Assembly: GCA_030053935.1 (NCBI GenBank)
Contig: JASGCU010000017.1
Span: 1-33,424, forward strand
Length of the DNA stretch: 33,424 nt
DNA from: Chitinophagaceae bacterium
GTDB taxonomy: Bacteria; Bacteroidota; Bacteroidia; Cytophagales; JASGCU01
Direction of reading: 5' to 3'
Position 1 is the first letter of the stretch. Each line of letters opens with the position of its first letter. Under the pieces are notes generated by a model. It made no database searches. It saw only the letters and a program-made list of their open reading frames with translations, and was not told where the DNA came from. The translations under genes and the position numbers were made by a program. Positions 16,903 through 25,560 of the stretch are shown piece by piece.

Positions 16903-16962
16903 CACTTTTTTTTCGTTTTTTTAAATAAAATTCAAAAAAAAAAATTATAATTTGTTTAGAAA

Positions 16963-17007
16963 ATTCAAAGATAAATGTTTTATATTCATGTTTGATTTAT
17001 TTTTGTG
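16963..17007 (+). repeat. Imperfect 45-bp direct repeat, copy A
   Basis: This stretch and 18865-18908 share ATTCAAA, ATAAATG, TATTCATGTTTGATT and TTTTTGTG in the same order with five mismatches and one gap. Copy A covers the leader of the aldo/keto reductase gene and contains a TATTTTTG element. The two copies bracket both genes. Confidence 0.55.
16998..17005 (+). promoter_or_regulatory. Candidate -7 element for the reductase pair
   Basis: TATTTTTG matches TAnnTTTG, 36 bases before the ATG at 17042. A TTG at the usual -33 distance is not seen. The element lies in repeat copy A; the corresponding site of copy B lacks the TA. Confidence 0.35.
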
Positions 17008-17041
17008 AAATAATATAATAATCTAATTAACATTATAAAAA

Positions 17042-18193
<1,152 letters not shown>

Positions 18194-18211
18194 TATATAA
18201 AAACAAAAATC

Positions 18212-18676
18212 ATGAAATATTTTTTTTTAACTATTATTTTTCTTTCACTAATATTTGTAATTCAGGTTTCAGCACAAACAACCGAGCCAAAGTCAATGAA
18301 AAATACAAATTTAGAACAAGAATTAAAAAACTTATCCAAAAAAAAATGGCTTTGGATGTCCGATAAAAATGTTGATTCTTTAACAGTTCTTTTCCACAAG
18401 CAATCTGTTTACGTTCATATGGGTGGAAGTTGGGGTAAAGAACAAGAAATCAATGTTATTAAAAACGGTGGAATTTGGTACAAAAATGCAGAAATTCAAG
18501 AAACTTCTATTCAAATTATTGATAATACAGCAATATTATTAAGTAAAATAATATTGACAGCCGTTGTAGGTGGAAAAGAAGTGATAAATACATTTATGGT
18601 AACGGAAGTGTTTATTAATCAAAATGACAACTGGAGATTAGGTTCATTATCATTTACAAGATTACTAACCCAATAA
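18212..18676 (+). CDS. Secreted NTF2-like (DUF4440/SnoaL-type) protein
   Basis: A 154-aa protein with a signal peptide (1-21, cut at VSA/Q). The mature part follows the NTF2-like alpha+beta barrel: helix with KKKWLWMSDKNVDSL, strand with SVYVHMGGSWGKEQEINV, then strands ending in VTEVFINQNDNWRLGSLSF. Members of this group bind or transform small molecules, but no catalytic residues can be named, so its substrate is open. It follows the Tat-exported reductase by 18 bases, so both act in the periplasm or beyond. Ile codons are 10 ATT, 5 ATA and 1 ATC, closer to the reductase than to the FAH gene. This family is often found as a single gene in integron cassettes of Bacteroidota. Confidence 0.82.
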   Translation: MKYFFLTIIFLSLIFVIQVSAQTTEPKSMKNTNLEQELKNLSKKKWLWMSDKNVDSLTVLFHKQSVYVHMGGSWGKEQEINVIKNGGIWYKNAEIQETSIQIIDNTAILLSKIILTAVVGGKEVINTFMVTEVFINQNDNWRLGSLSFTRLLTQ

Positions 18677-18715
18677 CTCTCACTACAGAAAAGGACATCA
18701 GGTAAGACAGGTTTT

Positions 18716-18810
18716 GCAAAAGTGGGGTGGACAGAAGTATATCATCTTTTGTTCCCCTTTTTGCTTTTTTGCCCATGCCGAACAGCGTTACTACTAAACC
18801 CCGTTATACG
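18716..18810 (+). other. Hairpin plus GTTATACG: possible integron cassette (attC-like) end
   Basis: After the NTF2-like gene comes an imperfect inverted repeat GCAAAAGTGGGG (18716-18727) / CCCCTTTTTGC (18754-18764), followed by T6, then AAACCCCGTTATACGTAATTT (GTTATACG at 18803-18810). A long imperfect hairpin ending in GTT-type core is what attC sites look like, and GTTATAC resembles an R' core, though its centre T breaks the GTTRRRY consensus. No integrase is seen. The alternative is a simple terminator. The stretch is clearly less AT-rich than its surroundings. The next 110 bases up to 18922 hold repeat copy B and nothing else recognisable. Confidence 0.35.
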
Positions 18811-18864
18811 TAATTTCACAAAATCCGAAACAGATAAAAATATAAAAAGGAAAAGGAAAATAAC

Positions 18865-18908
18865 ATTCAAAAATAAATGCTGTCTATTCATGTTTGATTG
18901 TTTTTGTG
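18865..18908 (+). repeat. Imperfect 45-bp direct repeat, copy B
   Basis: Second copy of the sequence at 16963-17007, lying after the reductase/NTF2 pair. It shares the 15-base block TATTCATGTTTGATT. Its right part forms a hairpin with a T tail, which copy A does not form as well. Confidence 0.5.
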
Positions 18909-18924
18909 GACAAACAATTTTTTT
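18897..18924 (+). terminator. Candidate terminator between convergent genes
   Basis: ATTGTTT (18897-18903) pairs with AAACAAT (18912-18918) around an 8-base loop and is followed by six T on the plus strand. It could end the reductase/NTF2 transcript just before the convergent TPR gene. The stem is AT-rich and weak. Confidence 0.45.
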
Positions 18925-20842
18925 ATAATTTATAACTCATAACTTTTATTCCTTTTTTTTGAGCTTTATCCCATATTTGCTTTGCTTTTTCTGTTTCTTT
19001 TTGAGCAATATATATTTGTATAAGTCGCTCATATAGTATTTTATTTTGAGGTTGCAATGATAAAGCTTTTAACCAACATTTTTCAGCCAAGGGAATGTTT
19101 TTTTCTGCTAATACAATATCTCCGAGAGCAAGCAGCACCGAAACCTGATGCGCATCTATGGCAAGAGATGTTTTATAGTATTTTTTAGCACTGTCTGTTT
19201 GTCCTTTTCGGAGAGCATAATCCCCTATTTTTTTATATATTTTGAAATATGTTTTGGATGTATCCAAAGCAGCAGCTTTTCTAAAATATATTTCCGCAGA
19301 GTCCCATTTATTTTCTTTTTCTAAAATATACCCATAGTTAGAAATCAGGTTTATATCCCGATTATTAATATTTACAGATCTTTTGAGAAGAAGTTTTGCT
19401 TTTTGATATTCTTTTTTTTTGAAATAAAAGAGAGATAAAAGATCTAGAGCATATAGATTATGAGAATCTATTTGTAAAATTTTGTGGAGGTATTCTGTAC
19501 TTTTTGTTGTATTACCCATTTGGTCGTAGTACATAGCAGACCATTTGTTGGGAGAAATCTTTTTGGGAGATGTTTTTGCGGCACTTGTCCAAAAGGTTTC
19601 TATACCCTTGAAATTATCCAAATGGATCCATGTAAGAATGAAAAAAATAGAAATTATTATCCCACCAAATATTTTTACTTTTTGTGGAGGAATCATGGCA
19701 GATACCTCACCGAGCAAGAATACCATACCTATTGCGGGCACGTATATTCTATGCTCCAAATAATCATATCTTCCATCGGTATAATAGATAAAAATGGGAG
19801 GAATAAGAAACACAAACCACCATACAAAAGCAAATAGAGAGGTGGTATAATTTCTTTTTTTAGATATAAACAACAAAAAAATGATGACTATATACAAAGC
19901 TACTCCTAAAAAAGTGGTAAAAGTATGAAAAGAAGGATATACAGAGAGATTATAAGGAAATAAAAACTTTCCCAATGCTTCAAAAAGGAATGGAACGTTT
20001 TTCAAAAATGCATCTACTCCTACTATTTCTTCTTGTTTTATGAGACCTCTTGCTATTTCGTCTGCGGAACGAAATTCCAATGCAGTATATCTTATGACAG
20101 CCCAAAGAATACTTATTAATACCCAAAGAATGGGAAAAAAGAGAAGTGTCTTATCTGTATTTTTATTTTGAAAATGAATGAAAAGAAAATAATAAACGGT
20201 ACATATGAGAGGAATAACGAGGGCAGTTTCTTTTACGAAGAGGGATATTGCATAAAAAATACAATGTATCCAAAAATATTTCTGCTGATTTATTTTTAAA
20301 AAAGAACCAAAATAAAAAAAACTGAGAATAGTAAATATACCTAAAAGAGTATCATTGCGGCCATAAACCCAACCTACCGCTTGAGTAAAAAGAGGATGCA
20401 CTGTAAAAAGAAGAGTGAGGATAAAAGCGATACTTTTTTCTTTTTTGAGAAATAATAACAAGCGAAAAAGCAAACAACAGCAGATAATATGATATATAAT
20501 ATTCGTCAGATGGTATAAATGGGGATTTATTCCCATATATTGAAAGTCAAGAATAATACTTCCAAAGAGTATAGGTCTGTAAAAACTTGACCAATAAGAT
20601 TCGTAAAAGCCACGAAAGAGATTATAAATATCAGAAAAGTATTTTTGATTATCTACTAATGTTCCTTTATCATCTAAACCCACAAAATCAAACCTGATTG
20701 CCTTGAGATAAAGAACAGCCCCAACAACTACAATACAAAAATAGAAACGCAGATTACTACTTTCTTTTTCTATAGTTTTTGGTTTCTTATGAGAAATGGT
20801 ATTTTTTTTCAATGTTTTATTATTAAAGTAGTTATTTTGCAC
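18923..20842 (-). CDS. TMTC-like polytopic membrane protein with TPR repeats
   Basis: A 639-aa protein with about ten membrane helices (50-430) and C-terminal TPR units (about 440-635). Features of the GT-C/TMTC type are VGLDDKGTL (Asp-Asp in the first loop), SSFYRPILFGS and HPLFTQAVGWVYGRNDTL. TMTC proteins are O-mannosyltransferases in animals; bacterial relatives are thought to glycosylate lipids or proteins, but this is inference. The start codon is GTG at 20842; there is no in-frame ATG nearby and a stop lies upstream at about 20863, so GTG is the likely start. The TPR units (LYALDLLSLFYFKKKEYQKA is one) suggest a protein-binding arm. Confidence 0.75.
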   Translation of the reverse strand: MQNNYFNNKTLKKNTISHKKPKTIEKESSNLRFYFCIVVVGAVLYLKAIRFDFVGLDDKGTLVDNQKYFSDIYNLFRGFYESYWSSFYRPILFGSIILDFQYMGINPHLYHLTNIIYHIICCCLLFRLLLFLKKEKSIAFILTLLFTVHPLFTQAVGWVYGRNDTLLGIFTILSFFYFGSFLKINQQKYFWIHCIFYAISLFVKETALVIPLICTVYYFLFIHFQNKNTDKTLLFFPILWVLISILWAVIRYTALEFRSADEIARGLIKQEEIVGVDAFLKNVPFLFEALGKFLFPYNLSVYPSFHTFTTFLGVALYIVIIFLLFISKKRNYTTSLFAFVWWFVFLIPPIFIYYTDGRYDYLEHRIYVPAIGMVFLLGEVSAMIPPQKVKIFGGIIISIFFILTWIHLDNFKGIETFWTSAAKTSPKKISPNKWSAMYYDQMGNTTKSTEYLHKILQIDSHNLYALDLLSLFYFKKKEYQKAKLLLKRSVNINNRDINLISNYGYILEKENKWDSAEIYFRKAAALDTSKTYFKIYKKIGDYALRKGQTDSAKKYYKTSLAIDAHQVSVLLALGDIVLAEKNIPLAEKCWLKALSLQPQNKILYERLIQIYIAQKETEKAKQIWDKAQKKGIKVMSYKL

Positions 20843-21001
20843 TACCAGCTGTGTATTACAAAACTATGAATCGTGTTTTTTTGCAAAAATTTATAATTAA
20901 GAGTAATTATTGTAATAAATAACTATAAAAAAATAAAATGTTTAAAAATTAAAAAAATAATATTATAATTGCTTTTACTTAAATAAATATATAAATATAC
21001 T

Positions 21002-22756
21002 ATGAATCAATTTTCAGAATTAGGATTATCAGAACCATTATTAAAAGCCTTAACAGATATGGGATTTGTTACCCCATCATCTATACAAGAAAAATCAATT
21101 CCTATACTTTTATCGAACGATAAAGATTTTATAGGACTTGCAAACACAGGAACCGGAAAAACAGCCGCATTTGGATTACCACTTTTACAAGCAATAGATA
21201 CCTCCATTGATAATACTCAGGCAATAATTTTATGTCCAACCAGAGAATTAGGACAGCAGATAGCAAAGCAAATGCAGGAGTTTGCAAAATATCTTTCTCG
21301 CGTAAAAATAGAGGTCGTATACGGAGGAGCATCGATTGTCAATCAAATAAAAGCAATTAGAAGCGGGGTGCATATTATAGTAGCCACTCCAGGACGGCTT
21401 ATAGATTTATTAGAAAGAAAAGTAGTTCGTTTAGAAAAAATAAAATACTTTATTTTAGATGAAGCAGATGAAATGCTTCAAATGGGATTTAAAGAAGCCA
21501 TAGATACTATCCTTTCACATACATCACAAGATAAACTCACATGGCTTTTTTCGGCAACTATGCCAAAAGAAATCAGACAAATTTCTAAAATGTATATGAA
21601 CAACCCTGTAGAAGTGTCTCTCACCGTCAATCAAACAGTCAATGCGAATATTGAACATCAGTATTCTGTAGTAAAAGCATCAGATAAAATAGAAGCCCTC
21701 AAAAGAATCATAGATAATGATTTAGAAATGTTTGGAATTATCTTTTGCAGAACCAAATTAGATACCCAACACGTAGCTACGGAACTCACAAAAGATGGTT
21801 ATCACGCAGAAGCCCTTCATGGAGACCTCTCTCAATCACAAAGGGACTATGTAATGCAAAAATTTAAGGCACATACTCTCCGGCTTTTAGTAGCAACCGA
21901 TGTAGCAGCAAGAGGCATAGATGTAAATGATCTTACCCACGTCATTCATTTTTCACTTCCCGATGATATGGATTACTACACTCACCGTAGCGGTAGAACA
22001 GCAAGAGCAGGAAAAAAAGGAATATCTATTTCTCTCATCACAAGGATGGATATACGCAAAATAAAATTTATAGAGCAAAGTTTAAAGATATTATTTCATA
22101 AAGTAAAAATACCAGGAACAATCCAAATTAGAAAAAACAGAATAACCCATTGGGCTTCCCGAATATTAGACGTAGAAATAAAAGAAAATCTTGCACCTGA
22201 AATCCTCCATCAAGTAGAAGCACTCTTAGAAACTATAACAAAAACAGAACTTATACAAAAATTAGTCACCTTAGAACTTGATAAACTCGGCTACACCAGC
22301 TCCGAAAGAGACCTAAACGACGATGCTATAGACAGAGATAGGGATAGAAAGGCAAGTTCTCCGTATGAAAAATATCCAAATGATAGAAACTCACGAAATA
22401 ATAGAAGTTCCTACAAGGGCGAAAACTCTTTTGATAAAAAATATAAAAATGATAATTCCTCTTATAGAAATAATGATACCGAAAGAGAATATTCAGAAAA
22501 GAGAAAGGCATACGAAATGACAAATTTTTCTATCAATATAGGACAAGCAGACGATATGAACAAAGGGGATTTATTACGTTTTATATGCGATACCACTAAT
22601 TTAAGAAAAGAAAATATTGGACTTCTCAATCTTCAAAAAAATGTTTCTCATTTTGAAGTAGATAAAAGATACGTAGAAAAAGTTATCAAATGCTTTAAAG
22701 GAATACGGTTTGAAGGGAGAGAACTCCGTGTAAATATGGAAAGTAAATATAAATAA
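21002..22756 (+). CDS. DEAD-box ATP-dependent RNA helicase, DbpA-type C-terminus
   Basis: A 584-aa RNA helicase. Q motif F5...Q29, Walker A ANTGTGKT (47-54), PTRELGQQ (79-86), DEAD (153-156), SAT (184-186), ARGID (303-307) and HRSGRTAR (328-335) are intact. After a helical domain, a charged Arg/Asp/Ser/Asn-rich linker (about 435-500) leads to a small RNA-binding domain (about 510-584), of the DbpA/CsdA C-terminal type, seen in SINIGQADDMNKGDLLRFI and the closing GRELRVNM. These enzymes remodel rRNA in ribosome assembly and mRNA in the cold. It leads an operon with a universal stress protein 12 bases downstream. I do not name it deaD or dbpA because the features are mixed. Confidence 0.95.
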   Translation: MNQFSELGLSEPLLKALTDMGFVTPSSIQEKSIPILLSNDKDFIGLANTGTGKTAAFGLPLLQAIDTSIDNTQAIILCPTRELGQQIAKQMQEFAKYLSRVKIEVVYGGASIVNQIKAIRSGVHIIVATPGRLIDLLERKVVRLEKIKYFILDEADEMLQMGFKEAIDTILSHTSQDKLTWLFSATMPKEIRQISKMYMNNPVEVSLTVNQTVNANIEHQYSVVKASDKIEALKRIIDNDLEMFGIIFCRTKLDTQHVATELTKDGYHAEALHGDLSQSQRDYVMQKFKAHTLRLLVATDVAARGIDVNDLTHVIHFSLPDDMDYYTHRSGRTARAGKKGISISLITRMDIRKIKFIEQSLKILFHKVKIPGTIQIRKNRITHWASRILDVEIKENLAPEILHQVEALLETITKTELIQKLVTLELDKLGYTSSERDLNDDAIDRDRDRKASSPYEKYPNDRNSRNNRSSYKGENSFDKKYKNDNSSYRNNDTEREYSEKRKAYEMTNFSINIGQADDMNKGDLLRFICDTTNLRKENIGLLNLQKNVSHFEVDKRYVEKVIKCFKGIRFEGRELRVNMESKYK

Positions 22757-22768
22757 ATTACATGTATT

Positions 22769-23623
22769 ATGATAAAAAGAATCGTAGTCCCTACCGATTT
22801 TTCTGAAGAAGCAAATTATGCCTTAGACAGTGCTATTTTATTAGCCGAAGAATACCGATCTTCCATAGATTTAATACATATAATAGAAGATAATACAAGT
22901 AGTATAGCAAAACTACTCGGTGAAGAGGATGAATTAGAAAACCCCCATCATCTCCGTATAAAACAAGTGGTATTAAAAAAAATGGAAGAAATTATCGATA
23001 CGAATAAAAAGTTCCAAGTGGAAATAAAGCCTGTGATAGAGGTTGCAAATAAATTCATAAAAATTATTGATATCATAAAATATATGAATACCAACCTGGT
23101 AATAATGGGATCCAAAGGATCAGATGGATTAGAAGAAGTATTTGTTGGTTCTAATGCAGATAAAATAACACGGTATGCGCACTGTCCCGTGATAACTGTT
23201 AAATATAGATGCGATTTACGGAAAATTAAAAATATAGTTTATCCAACAGATTTAGAGCAAGAACAAGAAGTGGTTATAAAACACCTAAAACACTTCCAAA
23301 ATCTTTTGAAAGCCCGTATACATATACTCAAAGTATACACATCTGCACTCAATGTAGAAGGAGAAGTAAAAACAAATATACACAAATATGCCGACTACTT
23401 TGATATAACAAACTATACAGTAAATACTATATTTGATGAAAAAGAATCAGAGGGGATTTTGGATTTTGCACAATCTGTAGACGCAGATATTATTGCTATG
23501 GGAACCCACTCTAAAAAAGGAATCTCTGCTTTTTTTGGTGGAATGATATCTAAAAATATAGTGAATCACTCCCCTATTCCCACATGGACAAAAACAATGG
23601 ATATTAATATTCCTACGTACTAA
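22769..23623 (+). CDS. Tandem universal stress protein (two UspA domains)
   Basis: A 284-aa protein made of two UspA domains (about 1-147 and 150-280). The first opens KRIVVPTDFSEEANYALDS and carries the ATP-binding loop MGSKGSDGLEEVFVGSNAD (G-2x-G-9x-G type), with closing strand CPVITVKY. The second opens NIVYPTDLEQEQEVV and has MGTHSKKGISAFFGG, so both may bind nucleotide, the second with a less exact loop. Usp proteins respond to starvation or stress; this one sits between an RNA helicase (12 bases) and an SDF symporter (37 bases) and may be co-regulated with them. Confidence 0.93.
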   Translation: MIKRIVVPTDFSEEANYALDSAILLAEEYRSSIDLIHIIEDNTSSIAKLLGEEDELENPHHLRIKQVVLKKMEEIIDTNKKFQVEIKPVIEVANKFIKIIDIIKYMNTNLVIMGSKGSDGLEEVFVGSNADKITRYAHCPVITVKYRCDLRKIKNIVYPTDLEQEQEVVIKHLKHFQNLLKARIHILKVYTSALNVEGEVKTNIHKYADYFDITNYTVNTIFDEKESEGILDFAQSVDADIIAMGTHSKKGISAFFGGMISKNIVNHSPIPTWTKTMDINIPTY

Positions 23624-23660
23624 GATACTAAAAAAACACCTAGCAAGCTCTTATAATATA

Positions 23661-24923
23661 ATGGAAATGAAAATAAAAAGCACTTCTCAAAGTTTAACAC
23701 TGCAGATTATCTATGCAATGCTTGTTGGTATTATGGTTGGTTATGGAGTTTATGAATTGAGTGAAAATAATTTCAAAAATGATTTTGCCCAAAATATCAA
23801 AATACTGACTGTTATTTTTTTGAGATTAGTTCAAATGATAATAGCTCCTTTAGTTTTTACTACTCTAGTCGTAGGAATAGCCAAATTAGGAGATTTAAAA
23901 ACAGTAGGAAGAGTGGGAAGTAAAGCATTGTTTTGGTTTTTATCCGCATCATTAGTAAGCTTATGCATAGGGATGCTGTTGGTAAATGTTTTTCAACCTG
24001 GTGCAGGAATAGGACTTGATAATGCTGATATAGAAAGTGCAAAAGATCTCATAAATAAGACCCAAGAATTCAGTTTTCAAAAATTTATAGAGCATGTGTT
24101 TCCCAAAAGTATGATAGAAGCTATGGCTCATAATGAAATTTTACAAATAGTCGTATTTAGTATTTTTTTTGGTATAGGAACCGCCAGCTTAGGAGCAAAA
24201 GGAAAACCGGTTATACAGCTCTTTGATTCTATTTCTCATGTAATATTGGTTATGGTAGGATATGTTATGAAATTTGCTCCGATTGGAGTGTTTGGGGCTA
24301 TATCTGCAGTCATTGCAACAAAAGGACTTTCTATTTTTTTATTCTATGGAAAATACCTCTTGTTCTTTCTTTTTGGAATAACGACCCTTTGGGCAGTATT
24401 AATGCTCATTGGATTTATTATTTTAAAAGGAAGGGTTTTTGATCTCTTGAAAGCAATAGCATCTCCTCTCATAATAGCATTTAGCACCACCAGTAGTGAG
24501 GCAGTGTTCCCAAAACTTACCGAAGTTTTAGAAAAATTTGGCTGTAAAGATAAAATAGTTGCTTTCATTTTGCCTCTTGGATATTCTTTTAATTTAGATG
24601 GGAGTATGATGTATATGACCTTTGCAAGCATAGCCATCGCACAAGCATACAATATCCATTTAGATTTAGGAACACAATTTACTATGCTCATAGTGTTAAT
24701 GCTCACCAGCAAAGGAATAGCTGGGGTACCAAGAGCTTCTTTAGTAGTAGTGACAGCTACCTGTGCTATGTTTCAAATACCTCCCGAAGGGATTGCCCTT
24801 ATCTTACCTATAGATCATTTTTGTGATATGTTTCGATCTGCTACCAATGTGTGGGGAAATAGTATTGCTACTACGGTAGTAAGTAAATGGGAAAAAAGTT
24901 TATCCCCCACAGAAAAAACATAA
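23661..24923 (+). CDS. SDF-family dicarboxylate/amino acid:cation symporter
   Basis: A 420-aa member of the GltP/DctA family (SDF superfamily), a trimeric elevator transporter that imports C4-dicarboxylates or acidic/neutral amino acids with Na+ or H+. Eight-plus helices are seen. Helical hairpin 1 has STTSSEAVFPKL, TM7 has YSFNLDGSMMYM (NMDGT-equivalent), and TM8 has DHFCDMFRSATNVWGNSIAT. In TM8 the Asp and Arg (D-M-F-R) and Asn of the substrate site are kept, but the cation-ligand Asp of GltPh (D405) is Asn. Last gene of the helicase operon. ATG at 23667 (MKIKST) is an alternative start. Confidence 0.95.
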   Translation: MEMKIKSTSQSLTLQIIYAMLVGIMVGYGVYELSENNFKNDFAQNIKILTVIFLRLVQMIIAPLVFTTLVVGIAKLGDLKTVGRVGSKALFWFLSASLVSLCIGMLLVNVFQPGAGIGLDNADIESAKDLINKTQEFSFQKFIEHVFPKSMIEAMAHNEILQIVVFSIFFGIGTASLGAKGKPVIQLFDSISHVILVMVGYVMKFAPIGVFGAISAVIATKGLSIFLFYGKYLLFFLFGITTLWAVLMLIGFIILKGRVFDLLKAIASPLIIAFSTTSSEAVFPKLTEVLEKFGCKDKIVAFILPLGYSFNLDGSMMYMTFASIAIAQAYNIHLDLGTQFTMLIVLMLTSKGIAGVPRASLVVVTATCAMFQIPPEGIALILPIDHFCDMFRSATNVWGNSIATTVVSKWEKSLSPTEKT

Positions 24924-25560
24924 CATATCAAAAAATATATAATCATACTCAGCCTCATTACCCCTTCTTGTTTTTTACTCAAAACATGGTATGGAATATA
25001 AATAGATATTCAGGATAACTATGAAAAGTTTAATTGGGTCATGTGCTAAACCATCCACCATTATATTTTAGACATGGTATCCCTATCAGAGATAGATACC
25101 CCTATTTTATGCTTATATTTGCTGAACTAAAAATATTATTGCAAAATCAAATATCTATTTGTAAATTATTATGAGACGAAAAAGAAATAAAAACGAGTAG
25201 TTGGAGAGTATTTTTATTTTTTTTATATAGTTTTGCTTGTTTATAATATTTGTTGTGATTATATTTTTTATTTGTAATATAGTATTTCTTAATTTCTTTT
25301 TTCCTAAGGTAACTACTCAGCTACTCTATTTGCTTGATAATCAATGATTTATAATATTCAAAATAGATACTCCCCATCTTATTTTTTCAAAAAAAAAATT
25401 GATTTGAAAATTACTCTCATAAAACAATCATTTTATGAGAATAATTATAATAAAATAAGTTTTTTATTATTCATAATTAAAAAATCAATACTCATTTTTG
25501 TTATTCTAAGATGCTCTGTAGCTCATTTTTATGAAAGAATGACGTTTCTTCATGTATATC
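24924..25560. other. Non-coding stretch between convergent operons, with two hairpins
   Basis: This 637-base gap between convergent genes has no gene I can support. GGTAT(cc)CTATC-AGA-GATAG-ATACC (25076-25100) is a good hairpin with a 2-base bulge, 153 bases after the SDF stop; it may be the operon terminator, though no T run follows directly. TCTCATAAAA/TTTTATGAGA (25415-25424/25431-25440) is a second, AT-rich stem. AACTACTC and its complement lie at 25311-25318 and 25195-25202. The rest is very AT-rich. Confidence 0.55.

Noticed and set aside
19484-19837. Plus-strand 117-aa frame
   Set aside because: Antisense to the well-supported TMTC-like gene.
24344-24712. Minus-strand 122-aa frame
   Set aside because: Antisense to conserved SDF symporter helices.
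25195-25318. Inverted AACTACTC pair that could be ends of a small mobile element
   Set aside because: Only 8 exact bases pair and no target duplication is visible.
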